From Asticcacaulis solisilvae (lineage in GTDB: Bacteria; Pseudomonadota; Alphaproteobacteria; Caulobacterales; Caulobacteraceae), in contig NZ_JAGGMI010000001.1 in assembly GCF_017875235.1 (NCBI RefSeq), positions 372,001 through 436,000 on the forward strand: a stretch of 64,000 nt of DNA, read 5' to 3'. Both the position numbers and the translations under genes were made by a program. The notes under the pieces are model-generated. The model was not told the DNA's origin. It worked only from the letters and a program-made list of their open reading frames with translations, and did no database searches. This document shows positions 45,037-53,679 of this stretch, piece after piece (within the stretch, counting starts at the first letter, position 1; each line of letters begins with the position of its first letter).

Positions 45037-45570
45037 CTAAAATAAGGCTTCGCGGATATAGATAATGGCGCCATTCGCGCTGGTGATGGGACCGTGCAAG
45101 GTATCGACCGCGATCAGCTGCATGTCGCCCGCCTTCAACACCGTGCCGTTGATCTGGATTTCGCCTTCCAGAACCAGACATTCCTCGGCGACTGTGTTCA
45201 GGTGACGATCGACAACGGCGCCCGGTCCGGCGCGGTAAAGCACCATACGGATGCCATTGTCGCCATCCTCGTGCAGCACCTTCAGCTCCAGGTTGGGCGC
45301 CACCGGCCGCCAAGGCAGGGCGCCGGGTGACACTGTGAGCGGCGGCGGGGCATCGCCGGAAATGGCCGCTTCGATCCGGTCCCAAACCGCGGGCGGCGGA
45401 TCTATCGGTTGGGTACCGCCATGCAGGTCGTCAAACGTGATCTGGAATTTCGCTACGAGGGCGGCAAAGGACGAGTCGCTTTCCAGCAGGCGCTCGGCGG
45501 TCGCTATCTCAGACGGCGCGGCGACACCCAGGGCGTACCGTGCGGCCAGGATATCGAGGGAATCAGTCAT
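45037..45570 (-). CDS. ChrR-type anti-sigma factor with cupin domain
   Basis: A 177-residue protein. The N-terminal part LDILAARYALGVAAPSEIATAERLL is typical of anti-sigma factors; the C-terminal half is a cupin: HLNTVAEECLVLEGEIQINGTVLKAGDMQLI and HGPITSANGAII. This matches the ChrR-like group that holds an ECF sigma factor until a signal such as singlet oxygen is sensed. The ATG overlaps the sigma factor's stop by 4 bp, as usual for sigma/anti-sigma pairs. Confidence 0.85.
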   Translation of the reverse strand: MTDSLDILAARYALGVAAPSEIATAERLLESDSSFAALVAKFQITFDDLHGGTQPIDPPPAVWDRIEAAISGDAPPPLTVSPGALPWRPVAPNLELKVLHEDGDNGIRMVLYRAGPGAVVDRHLNTVAEECLVLEGEIQINGTVLKAGDMQLIAVDTLHGPITSANGAIIYIREALF

Positions 45571-46133
45571 GCCGCCGTCATCGAGTCCTTGAGTTGGTTC
45601 AGACCGCGACGGACCCAGCTTTTGGCCGTACCCAGGGGCACGTTCAGCTCCTCAGCCAGTTCCTCGTGTGTCAGTCCTATGACATAGCATAGTTCCAGCG
45701 CACGGTTAACATCCGGCTTCAAATATTTTCGCAGATGCGAAAGTGTGATGCGGGTTTCAGGATCGACGGGAACACTTTCCCGCTCCTCGCTTGCCCCAAC
45801 GCAGTCAAAGATAGCGTCCAGGCCAATCTTTTCGCGCTGCGAGACGCGCAGACGGTCAATGGCCTTGCGCCGCGCGATCGACGACAGCCACGCATTCGCC
45901 TCGCCGCGTTCGGGATCGAATTGCGACGCTTTCTGCCAGACAGTGACAAAGGTATCCTGTAACAGTTCTTCTGCAACATCCCGCCGCTTGACCATTCGGG
46001 TCAGGATGGCGAACAGGCGTCCGGCGGTGTCCTGGTACAGAGCTTTCAAGGCGGTCGGATCGCCTTCAGCAACGCGAATCAACAGTGTGTTCAAACTGGT
46101 GGCCGGCGCGGCTGGGCCCGTGGTTGTTGGCAT
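45567..46133 (-). CDS. ECF sigma factor (RpoE/SigK-like)
   Basis: A 188-residue ECF sigma-70 factor. Region 2: LYQDTAGRLFAILTRMVKRRDVAEELLQDTFVTVWQKASQFDPERGEANAWLSSIARRKAIDRLR; region 4: LELCYVIGLTHEELAEELNVPLGTAKSWVRRGLNQLKD. It is cotranscribed with the overlapping ChrR-type anti-sigma gene and is divergent from a second ECF gene at 46340. Confidence 0.93.
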   Translation of the reverse strand: MPTTTGPAAPATSLNTLLIRVAEGDPTALKALYQDTAGRLFAILTRMVKRRDVAEELLQDTFVTVWQKASQFDPERGEANAWLSSIARRKAIDRLRVSQREKIGLDAIFDCVGASEERESVPVDPETRITLSHLRKYLKPDVNRALELCYVIGLTHEELAEELNVPLGTAKSWVRRGLNQLKDSMTAA

Positions 46134-46339
46134 AACCCGTTATCTCCCATGCGTCGCCGTCATGTGCGCGGACAATGCGTAAATTTACAATGTGGCTCGG
46201 TTAATGGAGGTCGCTTTCAGGCCAAGGTTGCATGTCGCATGAAAAAAAGTTTCGGCCGCTGCATCCGGCAAAACCACCCGCCTCGTAATGCTTAACAAAA
46301 GGTCAACGACCATAAGTGACGCCAGAGGAAACAAAGACC

Positions 46340-46843
46340 ATGCAGACGCCTGACGCCTTCCGCGAGGCCATGCTTGCGCAGATTCCCGTCCTGAAAGCCT
46401 TCGCATTGCGGCTGGTGAAGTCGCGCACGGAAGCCGACGACCTGGTCCAGGAAACCTTGATGCGCGCCTTACGGTACCGCGACACCTTCGAGGACGGCAC
46501 CAGCATGAAGTCCTGGCTGTGCCGGATCCTGCAGAACTGCTTCTATAAGGACGCCTCGCGCCGCCGCGACACTATCCAGGACGTCGAAGGCCGTTGCGCC
46601 GCGCAACAGATGGTCGCTGCGCCCCAGGAATGGTCTGTACTCTATGCCGAGATGCTGGCGGCCATCGACCGGCTGGCGCCCGAAACGCGCGACGCTTTTT
46701 TGATGGTGGTCGCCCATGGCGCCTCCTACGAGGAAGCCGCCCAGGCCTTCGATTGCCCCATCGGCACGCTCAAGAGCCGGGTCAGCCGCGCCCGCGACCG
46801 CCTGATGGCCCTCACGGACGACGTCCAAGCCCTTTCCGCCTGA
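46340..46843 (+). CDS. ECF sigma factor adjacent to Fap-like locus
   Basis: A 167-residue ECF sigma factor (ATG at 46340; a GTG at 46316 is possible). Region 2: VLKAFALRLVKSRTEADDLVQETLMRALRYRDTFEDGTSMKSWLCRILQNCFYKDAS; region 4: ETRDAFLMVVAHGASYEEAAQAFDCPIGTLKSRVSRARDRLM. It lies 26 bp before the outer-membrane barrel gene on the same strand, so it may be cotranscribed with and control the amyloid-like locus. No anti-sigma gene is next to it. Confidence 0.9.
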   Translation: MQTPDAFREAMLAQIPVLKAFALRLVKSRTEADDLVQETLMRALRYRDTFEDGTSMKSWLCRILQNCFYKDASRRRDTIQDVEGRCAAQQMVAAPQEWSVLYAEMLAAIDRLAPETRDAFLMVVAHGASYEEAAQAFDCPIGTLKSRVSRARDRLMALTDDVQALSA

Positions 46844-46869
46844 TCATTTCTTTATCCCAGGATCCCCGC

Positions 46870-48270
46870 ATGACCCGCCACTTCACCTTCCGCCCGTCGC
46901 TGCTGGCCCTGACGGCCGGGCTTGGCCTGATCAGCCTCGCCTCCCCCGCCATGGCGGACGAGGCCGACGGCAAGCGGCTGGAGCGAATCGAACAGATGAT
47001 GCGTCAGTATGAAGAGCGGCTGGCGGCGCAGGAAAAGAGGCTGGCCGAGCAGGAAGCGCGTCTGAAAAGCCAGGAGACCGAACTGGTCGCCCTGCGTTCA
47101 CGCACCGCCGCGCCGCAGCTGGCCGGAAGCGATCCGCGCACCACGCGCGAAAAGCTGCGCGACCGCGTGCTGGCCTACACCAATGGCGGCTCGCCCGAAG
47201 ACCCCGTGCTTGGCAGCGGCAGCGCCAATGCGGCGTTGGCCACGGTGCGCGCCGGGTCAGGCGGCTATGCCACAGCGTTGGCCGGCGCCATGCAGGTCGA
47301 ACCCGTGACCGGTAATACGCCACAGCGCCCGGTCGGTGAAGCGCCGCCGCCGGAACGAAAGGTCGAGGTCACCGCCCTGCCCGAACGCGTCGGCGTGCTG
47401 ACACCACGCGGCAAGTTCGTTATGACGCCGTCCTTCGAATATGTCCGCTCCAGTTCCAACCGTCTGGTCTTCCGCGGGGTCGAAATCGTACCGGGCATCC
47501 AGTTGGGTGTGATCGAGGCCAATGACGCAGACCGCGATTCAGCCGTAGGCGCGATAGGCCTGCGCTACGGCCTGACTCGCCGCTTTGAAATCGAAGGCCG
47601 CATTCCCTATGTCTATCGCCACGACCGCGTAACGACCGTCGCCCAGCGCGATGAGACGATTTCGCGCACCATCGAACTCGACGGCCAGGGCGCCGGCGAT
47701 GTCGAAATCTCGGCACGTTACCAGATCAACGAGGTCAGGCCCGGCAAGCCGATTTTCGTCGCCAATGCGCGATATAAGCCGGCTACGGGCTTGGGCCCCT
47801 ACGACGTCGGCTACGACGAATTCGGCGTGGCGAAGGAATTGTCGACCGGTTCAGGCTTCGACGCCATCGAAGGCGGCGTGACCATGCTGTATCCGACAGA
47901 CCCGGCCGTCATTTTCGCGTCCTTAAGCTACCTGCACAACCTGCCCAAGGACATCGACAAGGAGATCGGTGATGCCATGATCGGCCGCGTCGAGCCCGGC
48001 GACTCGATTGGCGCGTCCCTGGGCTTTGGCCTGTCGCTCAATCCGCGCTTCTCCGTGTCTTTCGGCTACAGCCACAACTACATCTTCCCGACCAAGACCG
48101 AGATCGGCTCGACGTGGCAGGAATCGAACAGCCTCCAGGTCGGCTCGATCCTGATGGGCTGGTCGTTCCGCCTGACCGAAAAGCTGACCCTGTCCAACAA
48201 TTTTCAGTTCGGCGTAACCTCCGACGCCCCCGGTATGCAGGCGGTGTTCAGCCTGCCGGTCCGATTTTAA
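46870..48270 (+). CDS. Outer-membrane beta-barrel protein, FapF-like transporter
   Basis: A 466-residue protein starting at the ATG at 46870. The signal peptide MTRHFTFRPSLLALTAGLGLISLASPAMA is followed by a coiled coil (KRLERIEQMMRQYEERLAAQEKRLAEQEARLK, about 34-66), a disordered linker (about 75-165) and a C-terminal beta-barrel (about 180-466, ending SLPVRF with a terminal Phe). FapF of the Pseudomonas functional-amyloid system has this very plan: coiled-coil plug region plus trimeric barrel. The neighbouring C39 protease and repeat protein support the assignment. The family is also annotated as MetA-pathway transporters. Confidence 0.75.
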   Translation: MTRHFTFRPSLLALTAGLGLISLASPAMADEADGKRLERIEQMMRQYEERLAAQEKRLAEQEARLKSQETELVALRSRTAAPQLAGSDPRTTREKLRDRVLAYTNGGSPEDPVLGSGSANAALATVRAGSGGYATALAGAMQVEPVTGNTPQRPVGEAPPPERKVEVTALPERVGVLTPRGKFVMTPSFEYVRSSSNRLVFRGVEIVPGIQLGVIEANDADRDSAVGAIGLRYGLTRRFEIEGRIPYVYRHDRVTTVAQRDETISRTIELDGQGAGDVEISARYQINEVRPGKPIFVANARYKPATGLGPYDVGYDEFGVAKELSTGSGFDAIEGGVTMLYPTDPAVIFASLSYLHNLPKDIDKEIGDAMIGRVEPGDSIGASLGFGLSLNPRFSVSFGYSHNYIFPTKTEIGSTWQESNSLQVGSILMGWSFRLTEKLTLSNNFQFGVTSDAPGMQAVFSLPVRF

Positions 48271-48486
48271 GCACAAAGCGTAAAGAGGCCGGGGAACATT
48301 ACTGCTTTTTTATAAACCAGATTATACAAATGAGATCGCAATTCTTTATGCGCATGATTTGCGTCCATTTTTCAAGAAATAAAATTAGTAAAAATATTTT
48401 TAAAAGCATGCAACCAAAGTCTAGTTCTAGAGATTGTACTTCCGGGAGGACATCCCTCCGAACTCAAATCTCAAAGGTAGACTGAA
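48271..48486 (+). promoter_or_regulatory. AT-rich leader upstream of the repeat protein
   Basis: About 216 bp markedly AT-rich (for example AAATAAAATTAGTAAAAAT around 48377) between the barrel gene and the repeat-protein gene. It probably carries a separate strong promoter for the repeat protein. No exact sigma box could be assigned. Confidence 0.45.
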
Positions 48487-49782
48487 ATGACCGCAAAGAA
48501 TATGACGTTACTGGCCTCTGTATCGGCCATGGCTCTGGGCCTGACGCTGGCCGGTGGCGCGATGGCGCAGGACATTACCGACAGCTACAACAACAATTCG
48601 ACCAACACCGAAAACCAGGACGGGTCGGTGCACAACTCGAACAACGACCTTTCGGACGCTTCGACGCACAACTCTAACAACGATAACTCGACCACGGACA
48701 ACTCGACCTGGGCCGACAATTCCGACAATTCGACCAGCGACGCCTCAACGCATAACTCGAACAACGACAATTCGATGAGCGATGCTTCGACCCACAATTC
48801 GAACAACGACAGCTCCACGACCGACAATTCGACCTGGGCCGACAACAGCGACAACTCGACCCACGATGCTTCGGACAACTCGACGACCGACAATTCGGAT
48901 AACTCGAACAACTCCGATAACTCGACGCACGACTCGTCCAACAACTCGACCTGGGCTGACAACTCGAACAATTCGGATAATTCGACGCACGACGCATCGG
49001 ATAACAGCACCACCGACAACTCGACCTGGGCTGACAATTCCGACAACTCCACGACCGACAATTCGGACAACTCGAACAACTCCGACAACTCGACGCACGA
49101 TGCCTCGGACAACTCGAACAATTCTGACAACTCGACGCACGATGCGTCGGACAACAGCACCACCGACAACTCGACCTGGGCTGACAATTCCGACAACTCC
49201 ACGACCGACAATTCGGACAACTCGACCAGCGACAGCTCGACTCACAACTCGAACAACACCGACAGCTCCGATAACTCGACCACGGACAATTCGGACAACT
49301 CGAACAACAGCGACAATTCGACGACCGACAATTCCGACAATTCGAACAATTCGACAAACGACTCGAACAACAACAGCTCGATGAATGACTCGAACAACGA
49401 CAACTCGGACAACTCGGACAACTCGACGCACAATTCGAACAACAACAACTCGGTCAACGACTCCAACAACGACAGCTCCAGCTGGAGCCAGTCGGATTCG
49501 GGCAACAACAATTCGGTCAACGACTCGAATAACGACTCGTCAGTCACCTATACCAGCCTGAACACCCAGCAACTGGAAGCCTCGGTCAGCGGCGTCGGCA
49601 TCGATCAATCGACCGACCAGGACAATGACGGCCAGGTCAACACCGGCGCCATCGACACCGACGGCGGCTCCTATGCCAACTTCGCCGGCATCCAGACCGC
49701 CAGCAACAACACCGGCATCGGTTCGGTCAACCAGGTGGCGACGGCTGTTTCGGCCAACGCCAACATCAGCTTCGGTCAATAA
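48487..49782 (+). CDS. Secreted Asn/Ser/Asp/Thr repeat protein, candidate amyloid subunit
   Basis: A 431-residue protein. The signal peptide ends near GGAMAQ (residue 28). Residues 29-355 consist almost only of Asn, Ser, Asp and Thr in short units such as DNSTTDNSTWADNSDNST and DASTHNSNND, with Trp in each TWAD unit, no Cys and almost no Lys or Arg. The last 75 residues form a different domain (SLNTQQLEASVSGVGIDQS...) with NNTGIGSVNQVATAVSANANISF, which resembles amyloid-type Asn/Gln ladders. AAAGGTAGACTGA precedes the ATG. Near-identical 70-bp DNA blocks show recent repeat expansion. By position it is a FapC-like fibre subunit; proof is lacking. Confidence 0.75.
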   Translation: MTAKNMTLLASVSAMALGLTLAGGAMAQDITDSYNNNSTNTENQDGSVHNSNNDLSDASTHNSNNDNSTTDNSTWADNSDNSTSDASTHNSNNDNSMSDASTHNSNNDSSTTDNSTWADNSDNSTHDASDNSTTDNSDNSNNSDNSTHDSSNNSTWADNSNNSDNSTHDASDNSTTDNSTWADNSDNSTTDNSDNSNNSDNSTHDASDNSNNSDNSTHDASDNSTTDNSTWADNSDNSTTDNSDNSTSDSSTHNSNNTDSSDNSTTDNSDNSNNSDNSTTDNSDNSNNSTNDSNNNSSMNDSNNDNSDNSDNSTHNSNNNNSVNDSNNDSSSWSQSDSGNNNSVNDSNNDSSVTYTSLNTQQLEASVSGVGIDQSTDQDNDGQVNTGAIDTDGGSYANFAGIQTASNNTGIGSVNQVATAVSANANISFGQ

Positions 49783-49862
49783 GACCTGAGACTGCCAACT
49801 CCGGGCCGGCCAGGCAGCCGGCCCGGGTCTGGTTTTTCCGGGAATGAACAAGGGATATCTCA

Positions 49863-50222
49863 ATGATTACGCTTTTCCCGGCCGCTCTGCTGGCCGCCGC
49901 ATTGGTCACCGCACCGCCGGCAATCGAGACACCTGCGGCCGAAAGTTCTGAAACGCCCATGGCTATTGAAGATCTGGACGCCACCGCCGCGCAGGGCGTC
50001 GAGATCAACACCATTTCCGACCAGGACCTGAACGCCGTCAACAGCGGCAACACCATCGTCGCCAATACGCTTACCAATGGCGACATCTCGTTCTCAGCCG
50101 GAGCGCTCAGCGGCTTCAGCGGCGTCGGCAACTTCGTCACCAATACCGGCAACAATTCGAACCTGCAGGGCAGCATCAGCGTCACCATCACCAACAGCGC
50201 CGATCTTCCGTCCCTGCCCTAA
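49863..50222 (+). CDS. Small secreted protein, FapB/FapA-like candidate
   Basis: A 119-residue protein with a signal peptide (MITLFPAALLAAALVTAPPA). The mature part contains ISDQDLNAVNSGNTIVANTLTNGDISFSAGALSGFSGVGNFVTNTGNNSNLQGSISVTI. The closing NTGNN..LQ.SISVTI pattern recurs in the 50955 protein (NTADNRDIRQEVNVTL), which suggests that the two share a fold. It may be a minor fibre subunit or chaperone. Confidence 0.65.
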   Translation: MITLFPAALLAAALVTAPPAIETPAAESSETPMAIEDLDATAAQGVEINTISDQDLNAVNSGNTIVANTLTNGDISFSAGALSGFSGVGNFVTNTGNNSNLQGSISVTITNSADLPSLP

Positions 50223-50234
50223 GTTCCGAAGAAC

Positions 50235-50951
50235 ATGAAATTAGGTCCGCTCGTCATCACCGCCCTGTTATTCACCTGCGCGCCGTGCGCTGTCCAGGCA
50301 CAGGCAATGCTTGCCGACGGCGGCATCCACTTCAACGTGCCCGTCGTCAGCATGGCGGACATTCCCTTCCGCACCGTCGTCCGCCAGCAATACGACTATA
50401 GTTGCGGCTCGGCGGCGCTGGCGACCCTGCTCCATTATCACTATGACCTGCCGGTCACCGAAGGCGAAGTCTTCAAGGCCATGTACGCCGTCGGCGACAA
50501 GGACCGCATCCGCAAGGTCGGCTTCTCGCTTCTGGATATCAAGAAATATCTGGCGAGCCATGGCCTCGAGGCCGATGGCTACCGCGCCACCTTCGAACAG
50601 CTGGCCAAGGTCAACCGTCCGGCCATAGCCGTTGTCACAGTCGGCACCTATCGCCACTTCGTCGTCATCAAGGGCGTGCGCGACGGCCGCGTCCTGGTCG
50701 GAGATCCGGCCCTGGGCCTGAAGACCTATACCAAGGCCGAATTCGCCGCCATGTGGAACGGCGTCATCTTCGCCGTTCACGCGTCGAACAGGACGAAGGC
50801 CGCCTATAACCGTGACGAAGAGTGGACGCCCTACGCCATCGCGCCGCTGGGCAGCCCGTTGACCGACGATTCGCTGTCGGGATTCACACGCGAACTGCCA
50901 CCGATCTACCAGGTGTCGGTGGCGATCGACGGCTCCATCGGCAGGAATTGA
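50235..50951 (+). CDS. C39-family cysteine peptidase, FapD-like
   Basis: A 238-residue secreted peptidase. The signal ends near VQAQA. The catalytic Cys57 lies in QYDYSCGSAALATLLHYHYDLPV, His141 in YRHFVVIKGVRDGRVL and Asp157 in VGDPALG, the C39 triad. It is not fused to an ABC transporter, unlike bacteriocin exporters. The stand-alone C39 enzyme of the Fap system (FapD) has this size and these motifs and is needed for fibre secretion. It lies 12 bp after the 49863 gene. Confidence 0.85.
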   Translation: MKLGPLVITALLFTCAPCAVQAQAMLADGGIHFNVPVVSMADIPFRTVVRQQYDYSCGSAALATLLHYHYDLPVTEGEVFKAMYAVGDKDRIRKVGFSLLDIKKYLASHGLEADGYRATFEQLAKVNRPAIAVVTVGTYRHFVVIKGVRDGRVLVGDPALGLKTYTKAEFAAMWNGVIFAVHASNRTKAAYNRDEEWTPYAIAPLGSPLTDDSLSGFTRELPPIYQVSVAIDGSIGRN

Positions 50952-50954
50952 CAC

Positions 50955-51488
50955 ATGAAATACGCCGCACTCTGCCTGATTGCCCTTCTCACCACCTCCC
51001 CCGCCCTGGCGCAGGACGGCCCACCTCTGGCGACCGAAGAACTGGAACGCGAAGTTGGAGGCTTCCAGACACCTTCGGGCCTTGAGGTCGGCTTCGGCGC
51101 CGAGGTCCGCACCTATGTCGACGGGCAGCTGGCGCTGCAGACCCACCTGACGTGGACGGACCAGGGCGCGGTCCAGACGACCACGGCCGCCAATGGCGCC
51201 GACCTGTCGGACGCCGCCGGCGCCGGCATCCATATCGATGGCGCGCCGGGTACAGGCCTTTTCCTGCCGGGCGACAATGGCGGGACGGTGGTGCTGCACG
51301 GCCTGGACAGCGACCAGATCTCGGGCCTGATCTTCAACACGGCCGACAATCGCGACATCCGCCAGGAGGTCAATGTCACGCTGAACGTGCCGGACCTGAC
51401 CCAGTTCCAGAAGGACGTCGCCGGCCAGCAGCTCGACCTGCGGCTTCAGGAAACGATCGGCCGCGCGCTCGAAAATACTCTGCGATAA
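50955..51488 (+). CDS. Secreted protein, FapE/FapA-like candidate
   Basis: A 177-residue protein with a signal peptide (MKYAALCLIALLTTSPALA). The start is 3 bp after the peptidase stop. The C-terminal half has GLIFNTADNRDIRQEVNVTLNVPDLTQFQKDV, related to the motif in the 49863 protein. Its order and size fit an accessory (FapE/FapA-like) protein. A strong terminator follows. Confidence 0.65.
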   Translation: MKYAALCLIALLTTSPALAQDGPPLATEELEREVGGFQTPSGLEVGFGAEVRTYVDGQLALQTHLTWTDQGAVQTTTAANGADLSDAAGAGIHIDGAPGTGLFLPGDNGGTVVLHGLDSDQISGLIFNTADNRDIRQEVNVTLNVPDLTQFQKDVAGQQLDLRLQETIGRALENTLR

Positions 51489-51503
51489 GGACGACCAGAC
51501 GCA

Positions 51504-51538
51504 AAAACGCCTGCCGCGAGGAGGGCGGCAGGCGTTTT
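51504..51538. terminator. Bidirectional Rho-independent terminator
   Basis: Stem AAAACGCCTGCCGC / GCGGCAGGCGTTTT with loop GAGGAGG, between the convergent Fap-like locus and ctrA. Confidence 0.9.
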
Positions 51539-51562
51539 CTTGTCTTCTAATCGGGCTGCGCT

Positions 51563-52264
51563 TTACGCGGCGACAGTGCCCGACTGATCGTGCGGGTCGC
51601 GCAGGACGTAGCCGCGGCCCCAGACGGTTTCAATATAGTGGTTGCCGTCGGCGGCGACTGCCAGCTTCTTGCGCAGCTTGCAGATGAACACGTCGATGAT
51701 CTTCAGTTCGGGCTCGTCCATACCGCCGTACAGGTGGTTCAGGAACATTTCCTTGGTGAGCGTCGTGCCCTTGCGGAGCGACAGCAGCTCCAGCATTTCG
51801 TATTCCTTGCCCGTCAAGTGGACACGGTTGCCGGAGACTTCGACGGTCTTGGCGTCCAGGTTGACGACGATGTCGCCGGTGCGGATGACCGACTGGGCGT
51901 GGCCCTTCGAACGGCGGACAACGGCGTGGATACGGGCGATCAGCTCGTCCTTGTGGAACGGCTTGGTCATATAGTCGTCGGCGCCGCCGCCGAGTGTCTT
52001 GACCTTGGTTTCGATTTCGGCGGTGCCCGACAGGATCATCACAGGCGTGTTGACCTTGCCGACGCGCAGCTGACGCAGGACTTCGAGGCCCGACATGTCG
52101 GGCAGCGACAGGTCGAGCAGGATGAGGTCGTAATCGTAGATCTTGCCCAGATCGACGCCTTCCTCGCCCAGGTCGGTGGTGTAAACGTTGAAGCCTTCCG
52201 ACTTGAGCATCAGCTCGATGCTCTGAGCGGTGGCGCTGTCGTCTTCAATCAGCAGTACGCGCAT
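51563..52264 (-). CDS. ctrA: Cell-cycle response regulator CtrA
   Basis: A 233-residue OmpR-type regulator from the ATG at 52264 (GGGAGGGG upstream). The receiver starts [20 protein letters not shown] with phospho-Asp51 in [13 protein letters not shown]; the DNA-binding domain has [52 protein letters not shown], a CtrA hallmark. It ends GTVAA, like the Ala-Ala degron recognised by ClpXP. It binds TTAA-N7-TTAA and controls division, flagellum and replication genes, receiving phosphate through ChpT. The upstream region has many GANTC sites. Confidence 0.97.
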   Translation of the reverse strand: MRVLLIEDDSATAQSIELMLKSEGFNVYTTDLGEEGVDLGKIYDYDLILLDLSLPDMSGLEVLRQLRVGKVNTPVMILSGTAEIETKVKTLGGGADDYMTKPFHKDELIARIHAVVRRSKGHAQSVIRTGDIVVNLDAKTVEVSGNRVHLTGKEYEMLELLSLRKGTTLTKEMFLNHLYGGMDEPELKIIDVFICKLRKKLAVAADGNHYIETVWGRGYVLRDPHDQSGTVAA

Positions 52265-52910
52265 ATAAGCCCCTCCCGGCTTGTGGGAACAGATCGGCCC
52301 AGGCGGGATGCCTGTCCTGTTAACTTTCATGCTAAACAGGAAATCCCTACAGATTCGTTAAGCTTAACACCTCCCCTCGGGTAAGGTGATTTGCGAATCG
52401 GGAGCAAGAGTCCGGAGTCAAGAAAATAGACAGTTCACAGATTTTTTACGGCCATTTTTTGGCAATGAATCTTTTAAATCACACACTTAGACGTGACGAC
52501 TCAGGCGAAAAATCCTGTGCGTAAATCGCCAAACAGGCGAAAAACGGAACCCTTTCTACCCGAAATGTGCCGTTAACATGTGAAAAAAACCGCCACTTTT
52601 GAGTCATAAATATTGCCAAAAATGTATAAGAGACCCTGAAGGCCGACACTCAAGACCTTAAGCCCATATACGCGGCTACCGCAGAACAATGGGCGCAACC
52701 GTTTTCAAACGAAATGTTTGCATAGGTCAAAAGTGCACAAATGCACTCAACTGGAAGTTTTTTCAGATAACGCTCAAGAATAGACCGAGCAACCGGCGCG
52801 CGTTGAAATGATATCCTTCACCTTGATGGCCGCCAAACCAATTGAACCAATTCATCAATTTTCAAGACTCGATTCGTACTCTTGCTCTCAAATATAAGGA
52901 GCGGACCGCC
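52265..52910. other. Long intergenic region upstream of ctrA
   Basis: 646 bp between the divergent ctrA and the double-receiver gene. It contains GANTC sites, a perfect palindrome TTAAGCTTAA (52358-52367), TTAAC at 52320 and an AT-rich stretch (52430-52620). It should contain both ctrA promoters and the promoter of the 52911 gene. No gene was recognised. Confidence 0.6.
52352..52605. promoter_or_regulatory. Cluster of seven GANTC (CcrM) sites upstream of ctrA
   Basis: GANTC occurs at 52352, 52395, 52408, 52415, 52467, 52498 and 52601, seven times in 254 bp, where about one is expected by chance. In Caulobacter a GANTC in the ctrA P1 promoter makes transcription depend on hemimethylation after replication-fork passage. 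Two further adjacent sites are at 52866 and 52871. Confidence 0.75.
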
Positions 52911-53675
52911 ATGAGTAAGAGTACCGCGTTGATTATCGAAGATAGTCAAACCCAGGGAGAATTTATTGGCCGCATGCTGGCGCGCGAGGAATGGAATTAC
53001 GTCCTCTGCAAGGAGATCAAGGCCGCACGCGATCTTTTGAAGTACGAAAAGGTCCAGTTGATGCTGATCGACATCTACCTGGCCGAAGAAACCAGCCTGC
53101 CGCACCTGCCGGCCTTGCGCGAAGCCGCGCCATCGACGCCGATCGCCGTCATGAGCGCCGGCACCAAGGACGAAGACGTCGCCATGGCGCTGAACGCAGC
53201 GCGCAATGCCGGCGCGGACTTCGTGCTGAGAAAGCCGTTCAATCCGGATCAGATCCGCCCCATCCTGACCAGCGCCCGCATCGAACAGACGCGCGGCGGC
53301 CGTCGCAAGCACGCCCTGGTCGTCGACGACTGCCGCTTCGTGCGCCATCACACGATCGACGTGCTCGACAAGGCCGGCTATCGCACCAGCGAAGCCAAGA
53401 CGATGGAAGAGGCGTTCAAGAACATCGACATCGCCCACGTTGACCTGGTCGTCAGCGACATCTTCATGCCCGGCATGGGCGGCATCGAAGGCATCAAGCG
53501 CATCAAGACGACCTGGCCGAGGGTCAAGGTCATCGCCATGTCGGCCGGGCTCGAGATGCGCCTGCCGACCGAAAAGGCATTGCTGGCCGCGAAGGTGGTC
53601 GGCGCCGACGGACAGTTGCCCAAGCCATTCGACGACGGCGTGCTGACAAACATGGCCGGGTCGCTGCTCCGTTAA
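52911..53675 (+). CDS. Double-receiver response regulator
   Basis: A 254-residue protein from the ATG at 52911 (AAGGAG upstream). Two tandem receiver domains: the first has ALIIEDSQT and LMLIDIYLAEE, with KPFN; the second has ALVVDDCRFVRH, phospho-Asp in LVVSDIFMPGMGG and KPFDDG. There is no output domain, so it may act as a phosphate sink or adaptor. The first receiver's switch motif lacks the usual DxxMPxMDG form. It is divergent from ctrA. Confidence 0.88.
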   Translation: MSKSTALIIEDSQTQGEFIGRMLAREEWNYVLCKEIKAARDLLKYEKVQLMLIDIYLAEETSLPHLPALREAAPSTPIAVMSAGTKDEDVAMALNAARNAGADFVLRKPFNPDQIRPILTSARIEQTRGGRRKHALVVDDCRFVRHHTIDVLDKAGYRTSEAKTMEEAFKNIDIAHVDLVVSDIFMPGMGGIEGIKRIKTTWPRVKVIAMSAGLEMRLPTEKALLAAKVVGADGQLPKPFDDGVLTNMAGSLLR

Positions 53676-53679
53676 ACAA

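Noticed and set aside
48585-49431. Low-complexity antisense frames across the repeat protein
   Set aside because: They arise from the DNA repeat; the plus strand has signal peptide, ribosome site and a distinct C-terminal domain.
48487-49782. Repeat DNA as a CRISPR array
   Set aside because: Units are irregular, protein-coding and lack unique spacers.
52320-52336. TTAAC...CTAAAC next to ctrA as a CtrA box
   Set aside because: The second half is not TTAA and the spacing is 8 bp, so it was not listed as a box.
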